Source: Bacillus sp. FJAT-27916 | Lineage (GTDB): Bacteria; Bacillota; Bacilli; Bacillales; Pradoshiaceae | Length of the DNA stretch: 64,000 nt | NCBI RefSeq assembly: GCF_001183965.1 | Contig: NZ_LFZV01000001.1 | Coordinates: 1,746,321 to 1,810,320 of the forward strand | Direction: 5' to 3' | Shown here: positions 1-8,143 of the stretch, piece after piece | Numbering within the stretch: the first letter of the stretch is position 1 | How the letters are laid out: each line of letters begins with the position of its first letter | The notes under the pieces: model-generated | What the model was told of the DNA's origin: nothing | The model's input: the letters and a program-made list of their open reading frames with translations, nothing else | The model's database searches: none | Position numbers and translations under genes: made by a program

Positions 1-121
1 TTTGACTGTAGACTTAGAGGCTAAGAAGATTCATTTTGGTGAGAGAGAAAGCTTTGAAAATGAAACGAAAGCATATGATGCCTTTGTCAGCCATGTGAAA
101 AAAATAATTGAGGCCATATAG
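1..121 (+). CDS. 3' end of an unrecognised protein gene (truncated by window edge)
   Basis: One frame is open from base 2 to a TAG stop at 119-121, giving the last 39 residues of a protein. The tail is charged and looks helical, reading FGERESFENETKAYDAFV and then a lysine- and isoleucine-rich end. Its start lies outside the window. I do not recognise the family. Its stop is 40 bases before the next start, so the two genes could share a transcript. Confidence 0.55.
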   Translation, partial: LTVDLEAKKIHFGERESFENETKAYDAFVSHVKKIIEAI

Positions 122-160
122 TTTTCTTATTATCCAAAAGAGTAAGGTGTGTGATTAATT

Positions 161-829
161 GTGCCATGGAGCGGGCGACTGCAATTTAAAGCAGGCAGGC
201 TTCTCATCTCCCTCATAATCCTGGCCGGATTAACGTATCTCTTTGTTCATCTTGCCAGGGGAATTGACGGCGACAGCCTGCACCGATTTGATTTAGGTAT
301 CATCCAAGTGGTCCAGGGGAGCATCAACGATATGAGCACCAATGTCCTGCTTTTATTGACAAGCCTTGGGACGATTAAGGGAAACATCGTGCTAGTAGTC
401 CTATTTTCAATCTGGTTTATTTGGAAGCGCCATTATTTGAGTACGGCATTCCTCCTATTTGTCTGCTTATCCGGAGCCTACGTGAACAAATACCTGAAAT
501 GGACCTTTCAACGTGAACGCCCGTCCTTGAATCCCCTTGTCGTTGAGAATGGATTCAGCTTTCCGAGCGGGCATTCCATGTCCTCTTTCATTTTGTATGG
601 AGCGTTGATGATTATCGCGACCCGCTTGACGAAGAACTGGCATATACGCCTTCCAGTCTATTTAGTCTGCACCGTGATGATTATATTAATGGGCTATAGC
701 CGAATCTATCTTGGCGTCCATTATCCAAGCGATGTTCTTGCCGGCTATGCAGCAGGCGGTGTCTGGCTGATTATTACGGCAGAGGTATTCAAGTACTGGG
801 AATACCGCGGAGGAAAGAAGAAAAAATAG
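161..829 (+). CDS. PAP2-family membrane phosphatase
   Basis: A 222-residue membrane protein with the three-part PAP2 (type 2 phosphatidic acid phosphatase) signature. KxxxxxxRP is KWTFQRERP near residue 113, PSGH is FPSGHSMSS near 135, and SRxxxGxHxPxD is YSRIYLGVHYPSD near 180. The last two carry the catalytic histidines. About six hydrophobic segments surround them, and the tail is basic. The family removes phosphate from lipid phosphates such as undecaprenyl-pyrophosphate, phosphatidate or PGP; the substrate here cannot be told from sequence. The start is GTG, with AAGGTG at 144-149 as ribosome binding site. A terminator follows at once, so this ends its transcription unit. Confidence 0.9.
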   Translation: MPWSGRLQFKAGRLLISLIILAGLTYLFVHLARGIDGDSLHRFDLGIIQVVQGSINDMSTNVLLLLTSLGTIKGNIVLVVLFSIWFIWKRHYLSTAFLLFVCLSGAYVNKYLKWTFQRERPSLNPLVVENGFSFPSGHSMSSFILYGALMIIATRLTKNWHIRLPVYLVCTVMIILMGYSRIYLGVHYPSDVLAGYAAGGVWLIITAEVFKYWEYRGGKKKK

Positions 830-832
830 CTG

Positions 833-882
833 AAAAAGCCTTCATTCAGAGCTCTTGCTGAGTTCTTATGAAGGCTTTTTTT
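833..882 (+). terminator. Rho-independent terminator after PAP2 gene
   Basis: AAAAAGCCTTCAT at 833-845 pairs with ATGAAGGCTTTTT near 868-880, with a partly self-complementary loop, followed by a T run. Confidence 0.85.
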
Positions 883-1014
883 GAGAGGGAGATCGATTAT
901 CAGGAATCATTTTTTCGATCCGATAAAGCTTGGCAGGTTCGTTCAACTAGTAGGTGGAATATAAATGAATGAGAAAGATTACTGAACGATGGATGAAAGC
1001 TTGGAGGAATTATG

Positions 1015-1557
1015 ATGCTCAATGTAGAGATTAGGAGACCGAAACCTGAAGACATCAGCCAGTTAAATGATTTTTTTAAAACCGTCATAACTGATACGTT
1101 TATTAAAGAGGGCATAGGGGATAAATGGAATGATATCAAGGCTGAAATAGACATTAAGAAAGAGTATATAAAAAGTGATTTTGAAAGCAATGGGGAGAAA
1201 AGGTTCTTCTTAATTGCTTTTAACGGTGACATTATAATTGGGTCAATTGAATATGGTCCAGTAAGTAATCTTATAAAAAAATTGACAAACAATGCTTACG
1301 AAGGATTGATTGAGGTCGGTACAGTATTTGTTCATCCTCATTCTCAAAGGAATGGAGTGGGGAATCGATTATTGAAGGCAATTTTTGAGGTGTTGCAAAA
1401 AAATGGGGTTGAGAAATTTTGTTTAGATAGTGGATATAATCGCGCACAAAGAATTTGGAAGAAGAAATTTGGAGAGCCTGAATACCGGTTAAGGGATTAT
1501 TGGGGCAGTGGAAATGATCATATGATTTGGAGAATTAAGGTTAGTGATTGTGTGTGA
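1015..1557 (+). CDS. GNAT-family N-acetyltransferase
   Basis: The protein has 180 residues when started at the second of two adjacent ATGs. GGAGG at 1003-1007 is 7 bases before 1015 but only 4 before the ATG at 1012. The central GNAT motif A for acetyl-CoA is clear around residue 105: VGTVFVHPHSQRNGVGNRLL, that is, a beta strand, then the Q/R-x-x-G-x-G loop and a helix. A typical motif B follows (FCLDSGYNRAQRIWKKKFG). The N-terminus (IRRPKPEDISQLNDFF) is the usual first strand-helix. GNAT enzymes move an acetyl group to an amine; the acceptor is unknown. The gene stands alone and has lower G+C than the PAP2 gene. Confidence 0.8.
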   Translation: MLNVEIRRPKPEDISQLNDFFKTVITDTFIKEGIGDKWNDIKAEIDIKKEYIKSDFESNGEKRFFLIAFNGDIIIGSIEYGPVSNLIKKLTNNAYEGLIEVGTVFVHPHSQRNGVGNRLLKAIFEVLQKNGVEKFCLDSGYNRAQRIWKKKFGEPEYRLRDYWGSGNDHMIWRIKVSDCV

Positions 1558-1608
1558 AAGAATAAGATTAGGCATAATTTGCATTCGAAAAATTTGGCTG
1601 GATTTCAG

Positions 1609-1630
1609 AAAAAGAGTCTGGTCTTTTTTT
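1609..1630 (+). terminator. Weak terminator-like hairpin after GNAT gene
   Basis: AAAAAGA at 1609-1615 can pair with TCTTTTTT from 1622, around a 6-base loop. The stem is A/T rich and short, so activity is uncertain. Confidence 0.35.
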
Positions 1631-1767
1631 GTATAAAAATAGATTCTCTGTCAAAATAAGATAAAACATAATCTTGATCAACTAAGCCGGCAGGATTGAG
1701 GAAGAAGGAACTTCAAAAACTTAATAGAATTTTATAAGCAAAACCATTAAAGACGGAGGATTGTAAA

Positions 1768-2103
1768 GTGAAAAAATGGTTTGGTTCATCAGGTGTGTGT
1801 ATGAATGAAGATGGACAATTGTTAATGGTTTTACAAGGAAAGCCAGAAGAGGATAAAACGTGGTCCATTCCATCGGGAGGAAAAGAGCACGGTGAGACAT
1901 TCGAAGAGTGCTGTCTTCGAGAAATAACCGAAGAAACAGGATATTTAGGCGAAATTGTTGAAGAAATTAAGGTTAAGAGAAAAACCTATGAACATCTTCA
2001 TATGATAGCAGAAGTCCATTATTGGCGCGAATCGAAGGCGAACATGAAGAATCCACATACAAAAAGTTTTTTATTTTGCATTCCGAAATTTACCTATAAA
2101 TAA
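1768..2103 (+). CDS. Nudix hydrolase, probably with a damaged C-terminus
   Basis: The N-terminal part is a good Nudix domain. The box G-x5-E-x7-REUxEExGU is complete around residues 36-58 (REITEETGY preceded by the correctly spaced Glu and Gly). These residues bind the divalent metals that hydrolyse a nucleoside diphosphate linked to another group. GTG start, GGAGG at 1755-1759. The protein has only 111 residues, while free-standing Nudix enzymes usually have 130-160. After the strand ending in EVHYW the sequence becomes lysine-rich and unlike the family (SFLFCIPKFTYK at the end). I infer a frameshift that replaced and shortened the C-terminus. It may be inactive. Confidence 0.7.
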   Translation: MKKWFGSSGVCMNEDGQLLMVLQGKPEEDKTWSIPSGGKEHGETFEECCLREITEETGYLGEIVEEIKVKRKTYEHLHMIAEVHYWRESKANMKNPHTKSFLFCIPKFTYK

Positions 2104-2313
2104 ATCTAACTTATTGCCAAATATTTTCTTCAGCAATCCCGAACGGTAAGAATCCATTTATGTTCCTATTCACGCTGAGTTTTATATGTGGCGTCGGCTG
2201 ATTAGTTGGATTGTTAACAACGGTGATAAAATCCCCAATATAAACGGTTTCAAAATTCCCCAAAATTAACGGATAATGGTCTCAAAGCGACAATTGAATT
2301 GGAGTGGAGAGGC

Positions 2314-3573
2314 ATGATTCGAATAGGGGAGTATTTTATGATTAAAGAATTCTATCAGAAAGGCTGGACAATTACCGCAATCGCTGAAGAGACTGGCTTT
2401 GACCGTAAGACAATCAAGAAATACATAGAACAATCAGAGCTACCAAACTATCAAAAAAGGAAGGTTGGGAATACCCAGAAAAAGAAGTTATTAGCTGATT
2501 ATGAAGAGTATATTCTTCAACGCTTGAAAGAAGGAACAACGAACTGTGTGGTTCTTTTAGAGGAGATTAAATCGATGGGGTATCAAGGGCAGATGACCAT
2601 ACTTCGAGACTTTGTTAGGCTTTATCGCCAGAAACCGAACAAACAATCCAGCATCCGGTATGAAACGCCTCCCGGTCTACAAGCTCAAATGGATTGGGCA
2701 GAGTTAGGGGAACAGATGGTTGACGGTCGTCTTCAAAAGTTATACGTATTTGTCATGGTGCTCGGTTTCTCCCGTATGAAGTATATGGAAGTCACCACGA
2801 CTATGAACCTAGAACAGTTGATGAAATGCCATATGAACGCATTTTCTTACTTCAACGGTATTCCTAAACAGATCCTTTATGACAATATGAAAACGGTAGT
2901 TATCAAACATTCACCAGCTGAAATTCGATTTAATCGCAAATTCGAAGAATTTCTGGCGTACTATGGAGTTGTCCCTAAAGCTTGTAAGCCGGCACGTCCT
3001 CAAACGAAAGGAAAAGTAGAGAGTGCAGTTGGTTACTTGAAAAAGAACTTTATGCAAAGAAAATTGCCTTCTACGTTAAGCCAACTGAATGAAAGCTTGC
3101 AGGTGTGGCTAGATCAAACAGCGAACAAGAAGCCAAATCAAACGACAAAAGAACCACCTATTAAACGGTTCGAGGCTGAACAGGATCATTTATTAAATTG
3201 GAATCAACGCCCTATGTTCCCTATTCATAAATGGACTGAGGTCATCGTGGGACCGAAAGGTGTCATTGATTACGAGGGTAAACAGTATTCCGTCCCTATT
3301 CGGTTCAAAGGACGTAAGTTGAAAGTAAAACAATCACTTGATCATCACATAGATGTATACGATGGTTTAGACTGCATTGCCTCTCATCCCCTTATCACGG
3401 GAAAAGCAACATCTTTGTCTCAGATAGACCACTATCAGGAGAAAGAAAAAAAGGAGATGAATGTGACTACAAATGGTTTGGCGACCCGTCACATTTCTCT
3501 CCCTGGACCTGAGGTGGAACAGCGTTCCCTCCAAGTGTATGAAGAACAGTCAAAAGGAAGTGAAACAAGATGA
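2314..3573 (+). CDS. istA: IS21-family transposase IstA
   Basis: The protein has 419 residues from the ATG at 2314, with GGAG at 2301-2304 as the likely ribosome binding site. The N-terminus has a helix-turn-helix (WTITAIAEETGFDRKTIKKYI). The central rve integrase core begins at GLQAQMDWAELGE (first catalytic Asp, MDWAE). It continues through GIPKQILYDNMKTVV (second Asp) and ends with the Glu in PQTKGKVESAVGYLK. A C-terminal beta domain with IDYEGKQYSVP is typical of Mu/IS21 transposases. The stop overlaps istB by 4 bases (ATGA), so the two are translationally coupled. IstA cuts and joins the element ends, with IstB as helper. Confidence 0.93.
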   Translation: MIRIGEYFMIKEFYQKGWTITAIAEETGFDRKTIKKYIEQSELPNYQKRKVGNTQKKKLLADYEEYILQRLKEGTTNCVVLLEEIKSMGYQGQMTILRDFVRLYRQKPNKQSSIRYETPPGLQAQMDWAELGEQMVDGRLQKLYVFVMVLGFSRMKYMEVTTTMNLEQLMKCHMNAFSYFNGIPKQILYDNMKTVVIKHSPAEIRFNRKFEEFLAYYGVVPKACKPARPQTKGKVESAVGYLKKNFMQRKLPSTLSQLNESLQVWLDQTANKKPNQTTKEPPIKRFEAEQDHLLNWNQRPMFPIHKWTEVIVGPKGVIDYEGKQYSVPIRFKGRKLKVKQSLDHHIDVYDGLDCIASHPLITGKATSLSQIDHYQEKEKKEMNVTTNGLATRHISLPGPEVEQRSLQVYEEQSKGSETR

Positions 3574-4331
3574 ATAACAGACTTTTAACTGAACGTTTAC
3601 ATCGAGTGGGCTTTTCGAGCACTGCCCAACAAATTGAGGCCATTCTTGAAGATGCCTCTAAACATAATGTACCATATTCTGAATTTCTAGACACACTTTT
3701 AAAACAAGAAATTGAAGTGATGGAACAACAATCACTCGACAGGCGTATTAAGAAAGCAAAATTGCCTTATATGAAAAGGATACAGGATTTTGATTTTGAG
3801 TTTCAATCCAGTGTTAGTGAGAGGCGGATCAAGGAAATCATGACCTGCAGGTTCATCGGGAATGGGGAGAATGTCTTACTCCTTGGTCCACCGGGAGTCG
3901 GGAAAACACATCTCGCAATCGGTCTAGCATTAGAAGCTTTAAGCCAAGGGTATTCAGCTTACTATACACGTTGTGATGATTTCATCGCATTGTGTAGAAA
4001 AGCGAATTCTCGTGGAACCACTGGTCGTATGGTAAACAAGCTGTCCAACTTTAATGTACTGATTTTAGATGAGATGGGATACTTCCCATTTGATGAGCTT
4101 AGTGCCAACCTGTTATTTCAAATAATCTCGAAGAGGTATGAGTCAGGCTCCATCATTATCACCTCTAATAAATCTTATATTGAATGGGGGAAAATCTTCG
4201 GAGATGATGTCTTAGCAACGGCTGTTTTAGACCGGCTACTTCATCACTCCACCACTTTTAATATGAAGGGAGAATCTTATAGACTGCGAGAAAAGCAGAA
4301 AGCTGGAATTCAACCCGTACCAATTAAGTGA
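3570..4331 (+). CDS. istB: IS21-family ATPase helper IstB
   Basis: A 253-residue DnaC-like AAA+ ATPase. Walker A is GPPGVGKTHLAIGLA around residue 106. Walker B is VLILDEMGY around 167. Sensor I follows in SIIITSNKSYIEWGKIFGD. The N-terminal helical part is the usual IstB domain. IstB forms filaments or rings on target DNA and stimulates IstA. The start ATG overlaps the istA stop. The length is normal for the family and no disruption is visible. Confidence 0.95.
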   Translation: MNNRLLTERLHRVGFSSTAQQIEAILEDASKHNVPYSEFLDTLLKQEIEVMEQQSLDRRIKKAKLPYMKRIQDFDFEFQSSVSERRIKEIMTCRFIGNGENVLLLGPPGVGKTHLAIGLALEALSQGYSAYYTRCDDFIALCRKANSRGTTGRMVNKLSNFNVLILDEMGYFPFDELSANLLFQIISKRYESGSIIITSNKSYIEWGKIFGDDVLATAVLDRLLHHSTTFNMKGESYRLREKQKAGIQPVPIK

Positions 4332-4440
4332 TGAAAATGGGGATTTTTCGACCGCTGATTTTGGGGAATTTATATTCGCTGTTGACAGGATGGCTCGATT
4401 TTTCAATAAGCTAAACATCCAAATCAAGAAACAATTAGTA

Positions 4441-4480
4441 ATGCAAAAAAGATGACAAAGCTCTGTCATCTTTTTTGCAT
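4441..4480. terminator. Bidirectional terminator, perfect 17-bp inverted repeat
   Basis: ATGCAAAAAAGATGACA (4441-4457) and TGTCATCTTTTTTGCAT (4464-4480) form a perfect stem around a 6-base loop, with T runs usable on both strands. It ends the minus-strand membrane-protein gene and would also stop plus-strand transcripts. Confidence 0.85.
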
Positions 4481-4483
4481 GAA

Positions 4484-4840
4484 TTATTTAGAGTATTGTT
4501 TTTTTGGATAAAAGCTACCTATTAAAAATATGACTGCAAAAATGAAACTAATTATAGCCCAGATTTTCAAGTCTGCATACGTTCCGACATTCGCAATAGC
4601 GATGATGCCTCCGATAGCATAGAAGATACCTGCAGTAATGCCGCCGCCCTTACTCTTTCTAGTACTAATCCCTACAATACCTGCTATTAACATACAGAAT
4701 GCAAGCAATAATCCGGCGCTTCCGCTTACTTCCCCATTACCTTCCAGTGAATTACCGATTCCTGCAACACATGACTGAAGAGTAATGATTATAAAAAGAA
4801 TTATACTAATAATCCCCACGATAAGCTTAGCAGTTTTCAT
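4484..4840 (-). CDS. Small four-helix membrane protein of unknown function
   Basis: A 118-residue protein with four hydrophobic segments, near residues 5-25, 43-60, 68-85 and 90-112. The first helix contains LQSCVAGIGNSL, and a basic loop (STRKSKGGG) lies between helices 2 and 3. This layout is widespread in Firmicutes as an uncharacterised membrane protein, sometimes next to mobile or immunity genes. The start is supported by AAAGGAGGG a few bases upstream on the minus strand. It is transcribed alone and ends at the strong palindromic terminator. No catalytic motif is visible. Confidence 0.75.
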   Translation of the reverse strand: MKTAKLIVGIISIILFIIITLQSCVAGIGNSLEGNGEVSGSAGLLLAFCMLIAGIVGISTRKSKGGGITAGIFYAIGGIIAIANVGTYADLKIWAIISFIFAVIFLIGSFYPKKQYSK

Positions 4841-5013
4841 ACGTTAGCCCTCCTTTATATGTTAATCATTATACTATTATACTTTTTTGAAATATTTTAA
4901 ACCTGCCAGCTAAAAAATACTAAATTCATTTACCCCTTATCTTTTATATATATTTTGCTTATTTTCCACTGCATTACCTCCTTAAAGGAAGAGGCGTCAG
5001 CCTCTTAGACTAA

Positions 5014-5196
5014 ACGGGAGACATTGTTATTTGGGTAAATGATGAGAGTATTAAGCATGCTGCTTATCATATAGGGGATAATCTCTTCTTTAATAAAAAC
5101 GGGCAAACTTTATTCAACCCTTGGAAGATAACACATCTGAATAAGCTGAATGAAGAATGGTCCCAATATAAGATGAACATTTATCGCAGAAGGTAG
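5014..5196 (+). pseudogene. C-terminal relic of an unrecognised protein
   Basis: An open stretch of 60 codons ends at a TAG (5194-5196) but has no start codon or ribosome binding site. A stop (5011-5013) lies just upstream. The peptide GDIVIWVNDESIKHAAYHIG then continues through DNLFFNKNG and FNPWKITHLNKL, and has a clear protein-like composition. I read it as the 3' remnant of a gene whose front was deleted. The GDIV...HAAYHIGD pattern vaguely recalls NlpC/P60-like proteins, but that is weak. Its own terminator (5225-5252) is still present. Confidence 0.55.
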
Positions 5197-5224
5197 ATAT
5201 TCCCCTTACACCAATAGTTACCAG

Positions 5225-5252
5225 GAGCTATCAGGATGATTAGCTCTTTTTT
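5225..5252 (+). terminator. Terminator behind the 5014-5196 relic
   Basis: GAGCTA (5225-5230) pairs with TAGCTC (5241-5246), followed by six Ts. Confidence 0.65.
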
Positions 5253-5363
5253 ATTATTCGACAAACTGGGCTGATTAGTTTAACAAGAAGCCATCTGAGA
5301 GAGGACAGTATGGGATTTTGTCGAATAAGTTATTATAAATACGATTATTACAAAGGAGTAATT

Positions 5364-5794
5364 ATGAAATTTGTTTGAAAAATCATGAGGATTACGATAT
5401 GAATGCGTCATTAACGAAAACTGACTACCGAAAAGCTGAAGAAACTCTTGGATGTATACTCCCTAAAAATACCGAAAGCTATTAATAGAACAGATTGACG
5501 GCAACATTCGATTCAATGCTTATCGCATAAAAGAAGGAACTACAACTTGAAACAGTTGATGATCTCCTTTTCCATCTCTTGAAATATCCTAATAAGAACA
5601 TTACCGAGAATTATGTAATGTAGCTAATTGATAGTAAAAGTCGAAAAATGAAAGACGCAGTTAGGGTACACTTCTATCTTGGTGCCAGAGGCGGTAGGAT
5701 AGATCCGTCTATTTTAGAAAGAACACTAAAAACCTTAGAAAAAGATCGAGTGCTAGATAGATATGCAGATATGATAAAAGAGCTGAAAGCTTAG
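5364..5794 (+). pseudogene. Decayed gene of about 140 codons, multiple frameshifts
   Basis: A good ribosome binding site (AAAGGAG, 5352-5358) precedes an ATG at 5364, but that frame stops after four codons. Coding continues in another frame (NHEDYDMNASLTKTDYRKAE), then in further segments. These are KLLIEQIDGNIRFNAYRIKE, ELQLETVDDLLFHLLKYPNK, an in-frame TAG near 5622, and MKDAVRVHFYLGARGG up to a TAG at 5792-5794. At least two frameshifts plus one nonsense codon are needed to join them. I do not recognise the protein; its size and acidic/charged nature would fit a small immunity-type protein, which is only a guess. Confidence 0.55.
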
Positions 5795-5872
5795 TATTAT
5801 TGACAGTTTAATATTGCTGTACACATTATGGTTCAATTGGCCAGGAATAAATAATAATGAAGGTGTTGTTAC

Positions 5873-6346
5873 ATGATACTTCCTAACGGCATAACTGGTT
5901 TTTATAGTGCAAACCATCAAAAACCGCCAACAATTGACGAAAAACAATTTAAGCAGAACTGTTTTAGTCTCATACCCCATCTGAACGGCGTGATAGTAGG
6001 GTTTAAAGGACCACAAATGGGTACTAATTTTTTTGATGTCGAAGCTAGAGTTTTTAATAAACATTTACATATATTGCTTAATGCACATTATCCATTTATG
6101 GCCTTTGCAAATAAGGTGGAATACGGGAAGGTTGCATTTTTTGATGAGCCTGAGTTAGTTACACTATTTAGTCCTTTTTATAATGTTCTAGATACAAAGA
6201 AACTGAATGAACCTGTGATACTGAAGTTAGGATCAAAAAAGAATAGTGTGCAAAATGAAAATAATCTCAATGATGATGAATTGAAGCAAATAGCTTATTG
6301 GAAGCCTGAAAGAATAGGGGACATTATCTTTAATTATTGGGATTAG
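5873..6346 (+). CDS. Uncharacterised 157-residue protein
   Basis: A soluble, low-G+C protein without signal peptide or membrane segment. It is rich in aromatic residues and begins MILPNGITGFYSANHQKPP. It ends with an acidic stretch and IGDIIFNYWD. No known catalytic motif is seen. Similar orphan proteins with an IGDIIFN-like C-terminus occur near toxin/immunity clusters of Bacillus, so an immunity role is possible but unproven. The ATG at 5873 is preceded by a poor ribosome binding site (AAGGTG about 10 bases upstream). It lies between a dead gene and a peptidase-like gene. Confidence 0.6.
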   Translation: MILPNGITGFYSANHQKPPTIDEKQFKQNCFSLIPHLNGVIVGFKGPQMGTNFFDVEARVFNKHLHILLNAHYPFMAFANKVEYGKVAFFDEPELVTLFSPFYNVLDTKKLNEPVILKLGSKKNSVQNENNLNDDELKQIAYWKPERIGDIIFNYWD

Positions 6347-6442
6347 GTCTTCATTTGGCATGGAAATGGTTTTGGTAACAAAAAAATAGAATGAGTAACA
6401 CAATAAATGAATGGTATTTACACTTTGCTACAGGGGGAACTT

Positions 6443-7099
6443 ATGAAAACTCATTATTATTTAGGTTGGTTTAATCATTTTTTTCCGGATAATCTAGGGA
6501 GGGTGTTACAGGAGGATATAATGGATAGAAAATCGCTTGCTTTGATTAGTTCGAATCCATTATGTTATGAGGATGATGGGGCTACTGAACGCTCGTGGTT
6601 TGACCAGGCCGGCATTATGTTTGAAGAATATCATTTAATTAATTATCGCGTTCAGAAAGAAGAGGCCCAATCCGTCATTCAAAATGCTTCAGTTATTTTC
6701 TTGTTGGGTGGAAATACTCTTAAACAAAATGAGTTTTTAATGGAATATGAATTGTCGGATTCAATTATAAAAAGTAGAGCTGTTGTGATGGGTGCAAGCG
6801 CTGGTGCGATCAATATGTCCGCTAAATGGTTATGTTCGAAAAACTTGGGCTATAAGGTTGAAATGAGCTCTGTTTACGATGGAATCGGTCTTGACGATTT
6901 TTCCGTCCTGTCTCATTTTGATCTTGAAAATAACATTGCATTGGTTCAAAGCGAACTGTCTCCCTTATCGGAAGAAATGAATATTTATGCGTCTAACAAA
7001 GATTGTGCAATACGGATAAAGGGAGATAAAATGGATATTTTGGGCAATGTATATTTCATTTCCCGCTCAAAGATTCGAAAATTGGATAAGACTCTCTAG
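6443..7099 (+). CDS. Peptidase S51 / dipeptidase E-like protein
   Basis: The protein has 218 residues when started at the ATG at 6443, which has GGGGG at 6433-6437. An earlier in-frame ATG at 6407 has no such site. The fold is a type 1 glutamine-amidotransferase-like domain with a serine nucleophile elbow, VMGASAGAINMSA around residue 120. The conserved FLLGGNTLKQ strand-loop precedes it, and a histidine in VLSHFDLENN is a candidate catalytic partner. Family members cleave Asp-X dipeptides or are cyanophycinase-like. A second S51 protein is encoded near 21061-21699; the two are clearly divergent. It is flanked by orphan genes. Confidence 0.75.
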   Translation: MKTHYYLGWFNHFFPDNLGRVLQEDIMDRKSLALISSNPLCYEDDGATERSWFDQAGIMFEEYHLINYRVQKEEAQSVIQNASVIFLLGGNTLKQNEFLMEYELSDSIIKSRAVVMGASAGAINMSAKWLCSKNLGYKVEMSSVYDGIGLDDFSVLSHFDLENNIALVQSELSPLSEEMNIYASNKDCAIRIKGDKMDILGNVYFISRSKIRKLDKTL

Positions 7100-7170
7100 T
7101 AATATGTCTAACCAATTTCAATTTGTGGAAAAAAGTATTAATAGAGATGATATATTGAGGTGAGATGGAT

Positions 7171-7599
7171 ATGTTAGAGATATATGAAAATGTTAAGGGG
7201 AAGCGTTATGGGCAATTAATAGACATACTCTCAAGGGAATGCAATCGCTTTGCCTTTGTAGAAAATAGACAATTGATGGAGATTGAAGAAGAGCGTCTTG
7301 CCTATGTTGACAATCTTATATCCGATATTAAATGGCATCTAATTGAAAGACGAATCCAAAAAGAGTGGGAGACCCAAATGCTTCTTGAAGATACAGCCTA
7401 TGTTTATTACTTCCAATTAAATAATGCTACAAGGCAGTTTTTGAAAGAACATAGTCATTCCATCTTTGATTGGATTGGAGGGCTGCCAGAAGATTTAATG
7501 TTTTATCAAAATGATAAATGTATGTTAGCTGTGTGTTCCCACGAAAGATATTTTTGGGTGGAAGAAACTATCTGGGATAAATTCCGGTTCAGCAAATGA
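7171..7599 (+). CDS. Uncharacterised 142-residue acidic protein
   Basis: No family recognised. The protein has no membrane segment, and its N-terminal half is helical and charged (VKGKRYGQLIDILSRECNRF). The C-terminal half is aromatic, with IFDWIGGLPEDLMFYQNDKC and HERYFWVEETIWDKF. The start is placed at the second ATG (7171), because GAGGTGAG at 7157-7164 is about 8 bases upstream of it and nearly touches the ATG at 7165. A strong terminator follows 3 bases after the stop. The aromatic C-terminus suggests a small ligand- or peptide-binding domain, but nothing specific can be said. Confidence 0.6.
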   Translation: MLEIYENVKGKRYGQLIDILSRECNRFAFVENRQLMEIEEERLAYVDNLISDIKWHLIERRIQKEWETQMLLEDTAYVYYFQLNNATRQFLKEHSHSIFDWIGGLPEDLMFYQNDKCMLAVCSHERYFWVEETIWDKFRFSK

Positions 7600-7601
7600 G
7601 G

Positions 7602-7633
7602 GCGTTGATCCAAGAAGGATTGACGCTTTTTTT
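7602..7633 (+). terminator. Rho-independent terminator
   Basis: A 10-bp stem (GCGTTGATCC with GGATTGACGC, two G-T pairs), a 5-base loop and a T run. Confidence 0.85.
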
Positions 7634-7773
7634 ACTGATACCTTATTGGACAAATAGAGCAGTTTCGTTACATGTGGTTTAATTAGTAAGGGCAGCAGTA
7701 TTTTACTGAATAAACCGGACTAAGGGGAGAGAATATAGAAGCGAATTATACTGACTTAGGATTCTCAGATAAA

Positions 7774-7995
7774 ATGGGTCTTAAATTAAGAATGTTAGTA
7801 GAAAACCAATTAAGTGAAGAATACTTCTCAGGAATTAATATATGTGATGAAAGAGATACACATTCCAGAGGGCTGGATGGAGTTTGTTTACGAACCAACT
7901 TACCCCATTTTTTTATTTATTATTGGAGATTCCATACACACTTTAAAAGTGTGAAAGGGGAATTCCCCTTCACATTTTTAATAAAATACCGGTAA
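7774..7995 (+). pseudogene. Weak open frame, probably a gene fragment
   Basis: An open frame of 73 codons without a ribosome binding site. The first part, extended upstream in the same frame (NIEANYTDLGFSDKMGLKLR), looks protein-like. The last third runs straight through terminator-like inverted repeats and reads as non-coding. I treat it as the N-terminal fragment of a lost gene; it could also be chance. Confidence 0.25.
7951..7979 (+). terminator. Terminator-like inverted repeat
   Basis: GTGAAAGGGG (7951-7960) and CCCCTTCAC (7965-7973) form a stem around AATT, with T's after it. A second small palindrome, ACACTTT-AA-AAAGTGT, lies just upstream. No gene clearly ends here. Confidence 0.55.
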
Positions 7996-8078
7996 ATATT
8001 CGGTCTACGTATAAGGCTGAGTTATTAACTGATTGATAAGAATCATATCCAATAGCTGATTAGTTCGTGATAATCGAA

Positions 8079-8120
8079 CACCCCAAAAGGTAGATTTTGA
8101 TTCTGACTTTTAGGGTGCCT
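8079..8120 (-). terminator. Possible terminator of the methyltransferase gene
   Basis: On the minus strand CACCCTAAAAG pairs with CTTTTGGGGTG around a long loop. The T tract is poor, so the call is tentative. Confidence 0.35.
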
Positions 8121-8143
8121 CTTACAATCTTTATTAAAATAGC

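Larger units (their letters stand above)
2212..4387 (+). mobile_element. Complete IS21-family insertion sequence with 4-bp target duplication
   Basis: This 2,176-base element starts TGTTAACAACGG and ends in ACA. The reverse complement of the right end begins TGTCAACAGCGAATATAAAT, and about 23 of the first 30 bases match the left end. Each end also holds extra copies of an AAATCCCCAA / AATTCCCCAA motif, as expected for the multiple transposase sites of IS21 elements. GGAT occurs directly on both sides (2208-2211 and 4388-4391), a 4-bp target duplication. Both genes, istA and istB, are uninterrupted, so the element looks recent and possibly active. It landed about 110 bases after the Nudix gene and seems not to break a gene. 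Confidence 0.92.

Noticed and set aside
900..1292. Minus-strand open frame of 130 codons across the GNAT gene start
   Set aside because: It overlaps a well-supported GNAT gene with ribosome binding site and motif; the minus reading is low-complexity hydrophobic/Ser-rich.
5753..6064. Minus-strand open frame of 103 codons opposite 5873-6346
   Set aside because: No ribosome binding site or recognisable motif; the plus-strand frame is more protein-like.
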